From positions 1-64,000 of the forward strand of contig JAURWC010000081.1 in assembly GCA_030655135.1 (NCBI GenBank): a stretch of DNA of 64,000 nucleotides. The letters run 5' to 3'. Source of the DNA: Hyphomicrobiaceae bacterium. Its GTDB lineage: Bacteria; Pseudomonadota; Alphaproteobacteria; Rhizobiales; Hyphomicrobiaceae. Below the pieces are notes generated by a model that was given only the letters and a program-made list of their open reading frames with translations, was not told the origin of the DNA and did not search any database. This document shows, one piece after another, positions 32,611 to 40,622 of this stretch. The translations under genes and the position numbers were made by a program. The first letter of the stretch is position 1; each line of letters opens with the position of its first letter.

Positions 32611-33786
32611 CTACGAGCCTTGCTTTACGGACTTTTGCAGCGCGTCGATTTCACCCAAGGCTGTGGCGTCGTCCGCAAAGTTGCGCCGCGCGTCGGCCAA
32701 AGCCGTTTCGAGGTCGCTCGTGCGGCCCAGGACGGCATAGGCGCGGATCAGCTGCAGCCAGCCCGGCAGATCCTTTCCGTTCGTCTTCAGCCGCTCGGCG
32801 AGCCGCTGCACCATGCCCTCGATCATTCTGGCCTGATCCTCAGGCTTCATCGCGGCAACGTCGGCCGCATTCGGCGCGCCGGCTTGTGGCGCGGGCGCCG
32901 TTTGCGGCGCTCCCGCTGCCGGCGGCTCGGGCGCAGGCGTGCGGCCCGCCAGACGATCGTCGAGACCCTTGATGCGGTTTTGCAGCGCCGGCTTCCAGGC
33001 CGCCTCCGCCGGCGCCTTTGCCAGCATGCCGCGATAATCGGCCAGCGCGCCGGCCAGATCGCCGTCCTGCTCCTTGGCTAGCGACAGCGCGAACGCGGCC
33101 TCGATGCGGTTGGGTTCGAGTTCCAGGACGCGCCGGAATGCCTTGCGCGCGGTCTCGGTTACCACGCCGTCGTTGTCAAGCATGGTGGCCTCGGCAAAGC
33201 CCATGACATACGCGGGCTTCTCACCCAGCAGCGCGTTGGCGCGGCTGAACGCGTTGGCTGCGTCCGCGAAGCGGTTCACACGCATGTAGACGGGGGCGAT
33301 AACCGCCCAGCCCTGGCCGTCATCCGGCTGGGCGGCAAGCCGCGCTTCGACTTTGCCGATCAGATCGGCAACGGTGGAGTTCTCGGGAGAGGTGTTGCGG
33401 CGCGCTTCAAGTGGCGCATCCGGCGTGGTTGGCGACCCGACCACGAGGTACGTCCCGACAGCCGCGATCGGAACGAGCGCCGCGGCAACGCGCGCGATCC
33501 ATTGCGTGCGCGAAGCGGAGGGCGCAGGGGCTGAGCCCGTGGCGTGATCAGGGGACGCGGCGCGATCCAACATGCGCCGGGCGACTTCGGTCTTGGCGCT
33601 TACTGCTTCGGCATCGGCGATCAGACCGCGCTCGCGATCGGAATCAATCTCGGTCAGCTGATCCCGGTATACGGCAAGGTCAGCCTCGGCCGGGGCCAAC
33701 GCATCAGCGTCAGTGCGCCAAAGCGGTCGCAGCAAAGCGGCCATCACGGCCGCCGTCATCAGCGCAAAACCCACCCACAGAAGCAT
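32611..33786 (-). CDS. ccmI: Cytochrome c maturation protein CcmI (CycH)
   Basis: Apocytochrome c chaperone. N-terminal membrane helices with the family opening MLLWVGFALMTAAVMAALLRPLWR and YRDQLTEIDSDRERGLIADAEA; a second helix (WIARVAAALVPIAAVGTYLVV); then periplasmic TPR repeats (LIGKVEARLAAQPDDGQGWA, NRFADAANAFSRAN, RVLELEPNRIEAAFALSLA, WLQLIRAYAVLGRTSDLE). ATG 33786 is preferred over the TTG one codon upstream. First gene of the ccm set, downstream of the feuPQ-like pair as in Rhizobium cycHJKL-feuPQ. Confidence 0.94.
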   Translation of the reverse strand: MLLWVGFALMTAAVMAALLRPLWRTDADALAPAEADLAVYRDQLTEIDSDRERGLIADAEAVSAKTEVARRMLDRAASPDHATGSAPAPSASRTQWIARVAAALVPIAAVGTYLVVGSPTTPDAPLEARRNTSPENSTVADLIGKVEARLAAQPDDGQGWAVIAPVYMRVNRFADAANAFSRANALLGEKPAYVMGFAEATMLDNDGVVTETARKAFRRVLELEPNRIEAAFALSLAKEQDGDLAGALADYRGMLAKAPAEAAWKPALQNRIKGLDDRLAGRTPAPEPPAAGAPQTAPAPQAGAPNAADVAAMKPEDQARMIEGMVQRLAERLKTNGKDLPGWLQLIRAYAVLGRTSDLETALADARRNFADDATALGEIDALQKSVKQGS

Positions 33787-33894
33787 CAACGTTCCCGATC
33801 ACCTTCAGCTTGAGAGCCTGGAATAGGGATGGGCGGGGTGCGTGGCAAGTGCTGGGGGCGGTTGCGGGAAAATAAAGCCATAAATACAAAGAAA

Positions 33895-33924
33895 TGCGGC
33901 GTCCCGATTGCTCGGGACGCCGCA
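33895..33924 (-). terminator. Strong intrinsic terminator of the 17-kDa-antigen-like gene
   Basis: Perfect 13-bp stem TGCGGCGTCCCGA (33895-33907) / TCGGGACGCCGCA (33912-33924) with a TTGC loop. On the minus strand the stem is followed by TTTCTTTGTATTTATGG, a good U-tract. It separates this gene from ccmI. Confidence 0.85.
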
Positions 33925-33952
33925 TCGAAATCGATTAAATAGGGGCGTTTGA

Positions 33953-34435
33953 TCAGCTTACGCTGGACCAGGTGCCGTCGGCGTTGCGGCAGGCGGTGCC
34001 GCGCATGGCCTGCGGGCGGCCGTCGATGTAGACCTTGTGAGTGTAATCGCGGCAATCCATGGCGTTGCGCTTGTAGGGGCGGCTGGGCACGACTTCGCCG
34101 TAACGGCCGTTGTCGGGGTTCTTCCAATGCGTCACCTGGCCGGACTGGCCGCGTTCGAACGCATCGTATTCGGCCTGCTGGGCGTAGCGGCGATCTTCTT
34201 CATCCATCGAGCGGCCGATTTCGCTGCCGACGATGCCGCCGATCACGGCGCCGGCGATGGTTGCGGCGACTTTGCCAGACCCGCCACCCACCTGGTTGCC
34301 TAGAATACCGCCGGCGACAGCACCGACTGCCAGCCCCGAGTCCTGATTGTTGGCACAAGCCGACAGACCCATCGCCAAGCCGAGCGGAAGGACGATGGCG
34401 GCGATGAAATGCCTGTTATGTCTAACGTTTTTCAT
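33953..34435 (-). CDS. Glycine-zipper outer membrane lipoprotein-like protein (17 kDa surface antigen family)
   Basis: Start ATG 34435 (MKNVRHNRHFIAAIV) has GGAGATGAA directly upstream. The lipoprotein-type signal ends LAMGLSACANN, with Cys as the likely lipidated residue. A glycine-zipper 2TM segment (AVGAVAGGILGNQVGGGSGKVAATIAGAVIGGIVGSEIG) is followed by a soluble domain with paired Cys (MDCRDYTH, GTACRNADGTWSSV), as in Rickettsia 17-kDa antigens. It probably supports outer membrane structure. 160 residues. Confidence 0.9.
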   Translation of the reverse strand: MKNVRHNRHFIAAIVLPLGLAMGLSACANNQDSGLAVGAVAGGILGNQVGGGSGKVAATIAGAVIGGIVGSEIGRSMDEEDRRYAQQAEYDAFERGQSGQVTHWKNPDNGRYGEVVPSRPYKRNAMDCRDYTHKVYIDGRPQAMRGTACRNADGTWSSVS

Positions 34436-34627
34436 TTCATCTCCAGGAACCTTGGGAGGTCGCGTGAGTCGCGCCCGTGGGTGCACATAAGCACTCTGCC
34501 TAATTCTACGCCCGACTATCTACCCTCTGGCAGCCATTACCATGTGGATTCGGGCAAAAATTCGGCCCCTGTGGCCGTGGTGCAAGCCAGAAGTCTTTTC
34601 GCTACGGGCGGTTGCCGGGCAACGTTG

Positions 34628-36013
34628 TTACAGCCCCGGCAGCTCAAGCCGCACTGTCAGACCGCCGTGGGGCGATTGAGCCAGTGCGAAGTCGCCGTGG
34701 TAGAGCTGCACCAGTTCGGTCACGATCGACAGGCCAAGGCCTGACCCCGGCTTGGTCTCATCCAGCCTGAGACCGCGCTTACCGATGCGCTTGCGCTGAT
34801 CTTCGGTGAGACCGGGACCGTCGTCTTCTACCGTGATGACGATGCGGCTCGGGCCCGTCCGGGCTTGGCCAGCACCCTTTTTGCTGACGTTGAGGTACAC
34901 GTTCGATTTCGCCCATTTGCAGGCGTTGTCCAGAAGGTTGCCCAGCATCTCCTCCAGGTCGTGTCGCTCGCCTTGGAAACGCAGCCCTGCCGGGCAATTC
35001 ACGGTAATCGCGACGCCGCGCTCGCGGTGGATGCGTTCCAGGGCGCGCCGCAGCGGCTCGACGACGCTGGGCACATCGGTCAAGCGGCCGATCACGGAGA
35101 CGCGCGCGGCCATGCGGGCGCGGTCGAGGTAGTGGGAAACCTGATCGCGCATGATCGTCGCCTGCTCAGCCACCTTTGTGCCGAGCGGCGTCTTGTCTTC
35201 GCGCGCTTCGTTGGTGATGACGGCGAGCGGCGTCTTCAACGCGTGCGCCAAATTGCCGACCTGCGTGCGGGCCCGCTCGACGATTTCCTGGTTCGACCGC
35301 AGCAGAGCGTTAAGTTCCGACTGCAGAGGCTCGATTTCGGTGGGAAGTTCGCCTTCGAGCTTTGACGCCTTGCCGGAGCGGACATCGGACAGGCCGCGCT
35401 CGATGGCGCGCAGCGGCAGCAGCCCGAAGCGGATCTGGAACAGCGTGACGGCGAGCAGGCCGAGGCCCGATAGCGCCAGCGCGATGGCAAGGCGCGTCAG
35501 GAAGTTGGCGTTGCGGCTTTCCAGCCAGTCGACGGGGCCGGCGACGATGACGGAGTAGCGCCCGGCATTCTCCACATGATTGTTGGTGTCGACGACTTCG
35601 ACCATGCGGATGGGCTCGCCGACGGGGCCCGTGGTGTTGAGCCAGCGCGCGCCGTTGGCGTCGGGCGCGACTTTTTCTTCGAGCGGAGACGGCAGCGTCG
35701 CAGTTGCGAGTGACGCGGACACGAGGCGGTTGCCCGTCACGTCGTCGAGCGGGCGAATCTGCCAGTACCAACCCGCATGCGTTTCTTCAAACAGCGGCTC
35801 GTAGCGGTTGACGGGTGCCACGGGCTCGTTGCCGCCGGAGCTCAGGCTGTCGATTGCGATGGCGTTGACGAGCTTTTCGATGCGGCCGTCGAAGCTCGCC
35901 TGCACGTCGTCGCGGTAGAGCTGAAAGATGATGATGCCGGCCAGCGGCAGCACGAAGAGGGTCCAGGCCGCCGATGTCGCAAACAAGCGAAACGCGAGGG
36001 AGTTAAACCTCAT
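34628..36013 (-). CDS. feuQ: FeuQ/PhoQ-like sensor histidine kinase
   Basis: Two transmembrane helices (LFATSAAWTLFVLPLAGIIIF and LAIALALSGLGLLAVTLFQI) bracket a periplasmic sensor of about 140 residues. The H box is NLAHALKTPLAVITNEA, characteristic of PhoQ-like kinases; N box NLLDNACKWAK, G1 DDGPGLTE and G2 GSGLGLSIV are intact. ATG 36013 lies inside the end of the regulator gene (11-base overlap). The symbol is given by synteny with Rhizobium, where feuPQ neighbours cycHJKL; there FeuPQ affects iron acquisition and, in Sinorhizobium, cyclic glucan export. Confidence 0.85.
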   Translation of the reverse strand: MRFNSLAFRLFATSAAWTLFVLPLAGIIIFQLYRDDVQASFDGRIEKLVNAIAIDSLSSGGNEPVAPVNRYEPLFEETHAGWYWQIRPLDDVTGNRLVSASLATATLPSPLEEKVAPDANGARWLNTTGPVGEPIRMVEVVDTNNHVENAGRYSVIVAGPVDWLESRNANFLTRLAIALALSGLGLLAVTLFQIRFGLLPLRAIERGLSDVRSGKASKLEGELPTEIEPLQSELNALLRSNQEIVERARTQVGNLAHALKTPLAVITNEAREDKTPLGTKVAEQATIMRDQVSHYLDRARMAARVSVIGRLTDVPSVVEPLRRALERIHRERGVAITVNCPAGLRFQGERHDLEEMLGNLLDNACKWAKSNVYLNVSKKGAGQARTGPSRIVITVEDDGPGLTEDQRKRIGKRGLRLDETKPGSGLGLSIVTELVQLYHGDFALAQSPHGGLTVRLELPGL

Positions 36014-36689
36014 CGGACTTTTGCGGCTCCGCCTTTGCCTGCATGCGATAGCCGAGGCCGCGAACGGTCTCGATCATGTCGGAAGGGATCTTCTTGCGCA
36101 GGCGGCCAATGAAGACCTCGATGGTGTTGCTGTCGCGATCGAAGTCCTGGTCGTAGAGGTGCTCGACCAGTTCGGTGCGAGAAACGACGCGGCCGTTGTG
36201 GTGCATCAAATAGGCGAGCAGCCGGTATTCGTGTGACGTCAGTTTTACTTGCTGGCCATCGTACGTCACGCGCGCAGCCTTGGTGTCGAGGCGCACGGGG
36301 CCGCATTCGATCTCGCTCTTGGCGTGGCCCGTGGCGCGACGCACCTGGGCGCGGACGCGAGCCAGCAGCTCTTCCATGTGGAAGGGCTTGGCGACGTAGT
36401 CGTCGGCGCCGGCGTCCATGCCGGCGACCTTGTCGCTCCAGCGATCGCGCGCGGTGAGTATAATGACGGGCATGACGCGATTGGCGCGACGCCACTGCTC
36501 CAGCACGGAGATGCCGTCCATCTTCGGCAGGCCGATGTCGAGGATGACGACGTCGTAGGGTTCCGTGTCGCCGAGGAAGTAGCCCTCTTCGCCGTCGGCG
36601 GCGCTATCGACGGCGTAGCCGCTGTCAGTCAGCGCGGAAACGAGCTGGCGATTGAGGTCCTTGTCATCTTCGACAACGAGAATGCGCAC
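36003..36689 (-). CDS. feuP: FeuP/PhoP-like OmpR-family response regulator
   Basis: Receiver domain with VVEDD, phospho-Asp in VVILDIGLPKMDG and Lys in YVAKPFHMEEL. The winged-helix domain includes LTSHEYRLLAYLMHHNGRVVSR and NTIEVFIGRLRKKIPSDMIETVRGLGYRM, highly typical of alphaproteobacterial PhoP/FeuP. The start is GTG 36689. It is preceded, 74 bases upstream, by a small secreted PepSY-like protein and overlaps the kinase gene. Confidence 0.88.
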   Translation of the reverse strand: MRILVVEDDKDLNRQLVSALTDSGYAVDSAADGEEGYFLGDTEPYDVVILDIGLPKMDGISVLEQWRRANRVMPVIILTARDRWSDKVAGMDAGADDYVAKPFHMEELLARVRAQVRRATGHAKSEIECGPVRLDTKAARVTYDGQQVKLTSHEYRLLAYLMHHNGRVVSRTELVEHLYDQDFDRDSNTIEVFIGRLRKKIPSDMIETVRGLGYRMQAKAEPQKSDEV

Positions 36690-36763
36690 TGTGAACTCGC
36701 TATGGCTCAGGTTGTATTCAAAAGCAACGAGCCGGGATTATAGGAGCGGGGTTGCACCAAACG

Positions 36764-37054
36764 CTAGCGCGGGAATGGATTTTTCGCATCCACCGTCATC
36801 ATTTTGAGGTTGCCCTTAACACGAACGATCAAGCGGAAGACCCACGTGGCGTCGTCCTTGCACAATGTCGTCTTGATGATTGTGCCCTTGATGTTGCCGC
36901 GCGCCTCCGCCGTCAGCTTCTCGACGGTATACAGGCCTTCGCCGCGAACGATTGGCGCTGCTTCAGACCAATCGTTGATGCAGCGGCTCTCGGCCCGCGC
37001 AGGCGCGCTGGCGAGCACCAGGGCAATAACAGACAAGACTAGGCGGCGCATCAT
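36764..37054 (-). CDS. Small secreted PepSY-like protein upstream of feuPQ (FeuN-like candidate)
   Basis: 96 residues: a signal peptide (MMRRLVLSVIALVLASAPARA), then a mature part of about 75 residues with two Cys (ESRCINDW and KTTLCKDD) that could form a disulfide. The pattern ARGNIKGTIIKTTLC then WVFRLIVRVKGNLKMMTVD resembles a PepSY fold. GCGAGGT lies just before the ATG. In Sinorhizobium a small periplasmic protein encoded immediately upstream of feuP, FeuN, restrains FeuQ; position and export fit that role, but sequence identity could not be tested here. Confidence 0.7.
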   Translation of the reverse strand: MMRRLVLSVIALVLASAPARAESRCINDWSEAAPIVRGEGLYTVEKLTAEARGNIKGTIIKTTLCKDDATWVFRLIVRVKGNLKMMTVDAKNPFPR

Positions 37055-37123
37055 ACCTCGCTTCGAGGCTGAACCTAGTGCGCCGGGCGTGAATGGGCAA
37101 TGAATGTCGTGCCTTGCTAGAAA

Positions 37124-37155
37124 GCCGGCCGCTTCGTTGAACGGAAGCGGCCGGC
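37124..37155 (-). terminator. Terminator-like hairpin after the endolysin gene
   Basis: Perfect 12-bp stem GCCGGCCGCTTC (37124-37135) / GAAGCGGCCGGC (37144-37155). On the minus strand it lies directly after the endolysin stop and is followed by TTTCTAG, a weak U-tract. Confidence 0.6.
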
Positions 37156-37162
37156 GACCGGG

Positions 37163-38452
37163 CTAAATGCGAACGTTGAAAATGCGGCGTTCGATCGGCT
37201 CGGCGGCGCGCGTGCGGCCTGTGATCGTCAGCACCGTGCCGAGCAGCACGACGATGGCCTGGCCCGCGGCGACGGCTTGAGTGCCGAGTTGGCCGATCAG
37301 TTCGCCGGTGAGATCCAAACCGAACAGGGGGCCGAAAACCGGCAGGATGGCGGCAAGGCCCGTCGTCAGCGCGCCCCATATGGTCATCGAATTGCCCCAC
37401 CACTTGCCGGCGGTTTCAGTCGTCGTTTCTGTCATCGTTGCGTCTCCTTTGCTGGTCTTTGAGGTCGAGGTTTCGCTGGCGATCGCGCGCGCCAACGCGA
37501 GGGTTTTGTCGACGCGCGCGAGCCAGCCGCGGCCGAAGCGCCAGAAGTGCGGCATGGCGCGATAACGCTCGCGGCGATTGGCGGCGTAGGCGTCGAGCAG
37601 CTTCAGCGGCGGCATCGCGCGGACAGCGGCGAGGGTCTGCGGACCAATCTCTCCGTCGACATCAGCGCCGGCGATTTGCTGTAGAATGCGGATTGCCGTG
37701 CCGGGGCCGTGGTTCACGCCGGTATCGAATTGCATCAGTGCGAGTGCCGGCGGCAGCTGCGGGCAACCCGCGGTTCGCCAATAGCGCTTGAGATAAATTT
37801 CGCGCACGTCGTGCGGCGTGATCGCCTTCAATCCAGCCAGTAGGCGCGGCATGGTCATGGCATTCAGCGCTTCGCCTTTCCACGAGGCGAACGTCGCTAG
37901 CGTGATGCCTTGGTTGGTGGCGCCGCCGGGGTCGTAGGGGTCGTCGCTGAAGCCGCCTTCCATTTCCAGTACGTGGGCCAGGGCACGATCGAAGATATCG
38001 AGCGGCTGTGCCGGATCAGCGGCCTTGGGCGGCTCCGGCCAGCGCACGGCGACGAGCCGCGACTTCGGGAACGCGGCGACCGAGACGGCATCGGACTGAT
38101 TGCCACCCAGCAGAAACAGCGTGTCTGCCGTCGCGCCGACGACGAAGCCGACGTGCCCCAGCGCCGGATCGGCGGTGCGGGTCAGCACGGCGATGCAGCC
38201 AGCCTCTGGCTCGGCAACGGGCTTGCCCCAGGACGCGTAAGACCGCGCCATCAGCGAGCCGGTACCGCGGATGCCGCTGCGCGCCAGGCACGCACCGAGG
38301 AACGCGGCACACCAGGCAACTTCATCGTTGGCGACGGAGGCATGACCGGCGTCGGCATACAGCTTGACGATGCGCGGGTTATGCAGCGCGCCGGCGCGTT
38401 CGGCCTGGCCGAATTCGCGCCATGCCTCTGCCAGCCAAGCGGGTTGGTTCAT
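37163..38452 (-). CDS. Phage/GTA-type endolysin: TIGR02594-like + GH108 + peptidoglycan-binding + membrane segment
   Basis: Start ATG 38452 (MNQPAWLAEAWREFGQAERAG) has AAGGAG seven bases upstream; the frame is open far beyond but that part overlaps the gp15-like fragment in another frame. Residues 1-140 match TIGR02594-type cell-wall hydrolases (NDEVAWCAAFLGACLARSGI, MARSYASWGKPV, GHVGFVVG). About 150-300 is a GH108 muramidase with catalytic Glu in VLEMEGGFSDDPYDPGGATNQG and its C-terminal PG-binding part (VNHGPGTAIRILQQIAGADVDGEIGPQTL). The last 70 residues hold two hydrophobic stretches (MTIWGALTTGLAAILPVFGP; AVAAGQAIVVLLGTVLTITG), recalling a holin or anchor. All catalytic motifs look intact. 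Confidence 0.87.
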   Translation of the reverse strand: MNQPAWLAEAWREFGQAERAGALHNPRIVKLYADAGHASVANDEVAWCAAFLGACLARSGIRGTGSLMARSYASWGKPVAEPEAGCIAVLTRTADPALGHVGFVVGATADTLFLLGGNQSDAVSVAAFPKSRLVAVRWPEPPKAADPAQPLDIFDRALAHVLEMEGGFSDDPYDPGGATNQGITLATFASWKGEALNAMTMPRLLAGLKAITPHDVREIYLKRYWRTAGCPQLPPALALMQFDTGVNHGPGTAIRILQQIAGADVDGEIGPQTLAAVRAMPPLKLLDAYAANRRERYRAMPHFWRFGRGWLARVDKTLALARAIASETSTSKTSKGDATMTETTTETAGKWWGNSMTIWGALTTGLAAILPVFGPLFGLDLTGELIGQLGTQAVAAGQAIVVLLGTVLTITGRTRAAEPIERRIFNVRI

Positions 38453-38478
38453 CGGGGCTCCTTCGATTTGCAAGGTGA

Positions 38479-39471
38479 TCAGAGCGTGGCGCGCGCCGGT
38501 GCGCCGCGGCCGTACGCGGCACTCATCTGGTAGATTGCGAGCGTGACGCTCGTCTGCGGTGCGCCGAAGTCGGCGGTTTGCTCGGCGGCGGTATAGGTGA
38601 CAGCCGGTGTCGTGGAGGTCAGCGTACGCTTGACGACGGCACCGCTCAGAATGTCGATCTCGTAGCGTTCCTGCTCCTCGGCCAAGGGCACGTCGGGCAG
38701 TTCCCAGTTGTCGCCGCCAATGCGGGTGCGGCGCACCCAACTCGCCGTCAGGTTTCCGGCAGCTCGCACGCCACGGACGTGAACCGGAGAAAGCGGCCGC
38801 AGGCCGACGCCCTCGAAGGCGTGCGTTCGCGCTACGTAAGATCCGTGCCCGATATCGTACACCGCCGGGCCGATACGCCAGTTCAGCGGCAAGCGCATTT
38901 CGGCGAGTGAGATATTGATCGGAGCCAGCGCTTCCGACAGGAACACGACGCGCGTGCCGACCGGCAGCGGTGCCGTCATGGCAATCTCGGTTCCGCCCTG
39001 GCAGCGCAGCAGGTTCGACAGTTCGTATGTGCGCTCGGCAACGAGCGTTGCGGTCTGGTACTGAAAAACTTCCCAGCTGCCTGCGGCGTTGCGAATGGCG
39101 GCCGTATTGGCGCCGGCGAACACCGCCGCCTCCGTTGCCGAAGCCAATTCGCCGGCACCGATTTCCACACGGCAACGCGTTGCACGATCGAATACAGCGA
39201 TTGGCCCGGTTGGAAACGTGTCCAGCGTTTCGCCCAGTACAGACGCGAACGGCGCGACGCCCTTCAGCGTGAAGCCGGCCATCGTGGGTGAACCGTAGAC
39301 GGCAATCGAGCCGGGCCAAGGCTCTTTGGCGACGGCGATATAGCCCTGTTCCTGGCGCTCGTCGCCGCGCAATAACGGCAGATCAAGGAATTCGAACTCA
39401 GGTGCACCCGTCGTGATCGGGGCGCCGGAATCGACCTTTCGGCCCGGCACGGTCACGGCGGCGTACGTGAT
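38479..39471 (-). pseudogene. 3' remnant of a GTA gp15-like baseplate/host-specificity protein
   Basis: Only the C-terminal third (about 330 residues) is present: FEFLDLPLLRGDERQEQG, PWPGSIAVYGSP, YELSNLLRCQGGTE and SWVRRTRIGGDNWELPDVPL are typical of the end of the roughly 1300-residue RcGTA gp15 family. The recognisable part stops near 39440, and the frame then runs into dispersed repeats at 39472 without a credible start codon. The stop at 38479 lies 26 bases before the endolysin gene, the usual phage-like order. Called a pseudogene because the N-terminal two thirds are missing. Confidence 0.75.
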
Positions 39472-39585
39472 GGGGAGAGGGTTAGGGTGAGGGGCAGGGT
39501 CTTGTGCTGAGCTGAGCGGAGTCGAAGTCTTGCCACCGTCTTTTGCTGCGGCGAGCGGCTGCCCCTCACCCCCGACCCTCTCCCC
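39472..39585. repeat. Inverted repeat element in the GTA deletion scar
   Basis: Arms at 39472-39496 (GGGGAGAGGGTTAGGGTG then AGGGGCA) and 39560-39585 (TGCCCCTCACCCCCGACC then CTCTCCCC) are near-perfect reverse complements flanking about 63 bases. Another small hairpin (CCCCGTAAGAACGGGG) follows. No open gene fits. It lies exactly where the gp15-like frame loses homology. Confidence 0.75.
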
Positions 39586-39611
39586 GTAAGAACGGGGAGA
39601 GGGAGAAGGGC

Positions 39612-39685
39612 GCGCGACCCAACAACTTGCGTGGTGCACAACGCCCAAAGTGTTGGGTCGCGCAAGGGGGCTTGACCCGACCTAC
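39612..39685. repeat. Dispersed palindromic repeat, truncated copy A
   Basis: Contains GCGCGACCCAACAACTTGCG and TGTTGGGTCGCGC as an inverted pair, then GCTTGACCCGACCTAC. The same arrangement recurs as a fuller copy at 63903-63990. The left outer arm is missing here, where the element abuts the preceding repeat. Confidence 0.75.
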
Positions 39686-39707
39686 AGGTCAAGATCGCGT
39701 GGTACGC

Positions 39708-40265
39708 CTACTCCGGCCCAGCCTTGCGCTGCCTGTCGAGGTGCAGTTTCTCGAGGCGTTCGGCGATCTCGTTGCGGATGCGCTCGGCGTCGAGCGGCGG
39801 GGAGTGCTGCTGCTCGCGCGCACCGGACTTGTCGCGGGCGGCTGGCTGCGAACCTCTGCCCTTGCCGGACCCGCGCTCACGCCCGGTGAGACCATCAAGC
39901 CCGGTCAGCTTTTCGAATTGACGTATCAGCGTGGTCAGCATGCGATCATCAGGATCGTCGACCGCCGCTTGCGCCGCGGACGTGGCATCCTGCTCCATTT
40001 TTGTGAGCTTCTGACTCATTCTCCGGTAGAGACGGCGAGCGACGTCGTTGCGCGCCGCCTCCACGCTACCGACGGTTACGACACCGCCGGCCTGTGGTGC
40101 CTGCCCCGCCCGGCCCTTGCGTCGCGGCCAGCCCTTCAGGCCGGCATGGCGATGAATGGTGGAGACCGGAACGCCCAGGCGCTCCGAGATGCGGGGGATC
40201 GTTTCGTCGGTTCCGACGTAGGCGCGTTCGACCTCCGCCCACGTTTCGTCGTCGGCAGACGGCAT
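39708..40265 (-). CDS. Phage/GTA small-terminase-like protein
   Basis: N-terminal helix-turn-helix: DETWAEVERAYVGTDETIPRISERLGVPVSTIHRHAGLKGWPRR. A helical middle (RLYRRMSQKLTKMEQDATSA) and a charged C-terminus ending EIAERLEKLHLDRQRK follow. This layout fits the small-terminase/gp1-like gene that opens alphaproteobacterial GTA clusters, where it binds or selects DNA for the large terminase. ATG 40265 (MPSADDETW) is the first sensible start; the frame extends to 40361. The large terminase, portal and capsid genes that should follow are absent, so the protein is probably an orphan. Confidence 0.6.
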   Translation of the reverse strand: MPSADDETWAEVERAYVGTDETIPRISERLGVPVSTIHRHAGLKGWPRRKGRAGQAPQAGGVVTVGSVEAARNDVARRLYRRMSQKLTKMEQDATSAAQAAVDDPDDRMLTTLIRQFEKLTGLDGLTGRERGSGKGRGSQPAARDKSGAREQQHSPPLDAERIRNEIAERLEKLHLDRQRKAGPE

Positions 40266-40622
40266 GCGCACGCACCCGATCGTTTCATCAGTGGGGATAT
40301 GAAAAAGGCCCGTGAGTGGAGGGTTTGGCGCCCTGCGCACTTCGAGCCATATGAAAAACATACCTTAGCAGCGTCACGCTGTCTACGGATTTTTCTTCCT
40401 GCGCTGTGCTTTTTACTCTGGGTTACATTGGACAAATAGTATTCACTCTACCCCGGCCAGTATTCGCGGGGATAACTTCGATCGCGCCGGTTACCTGAAA
40501 ATCGACTGCGCGCTCTGGGTGCCGCCCTCGTGTAAGGTCCAATAATTGTGATCACAAAATGGATCGCCATTGCGCAAGTCAACGACTAAGCTGGCCGGAC
40601 TTAAAACGAGAAGGGGTGGCAA
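40266..40622. other. Spacer upstream of the ethanolamine permease
   Basis: About 357 bases, richer in A/T than its surroundings (TTTTTCTTCCTGCGCTGTGC, GGACAAATAGTATTCACTC). It should hold the promoters of the small-terminase-like gene and of the permease. No convincing gene, riboswitch or terminator is seen. Confidence 0.4.

Noticed and set aside
38453-39319. Upstream extension of the endolysin frame
   Set aside because: The extension overlaps the gp15-like remnant in another frame, is Arg/Ala/Gly-rich, and the ATG at 38452 has an excellent ribosome site.
39543-40439. 298-codon plus-strand frame over the GTA scar
   Set aside because: It runs through repeats and antisense to the small-terminase-like gene; no start signal or family.
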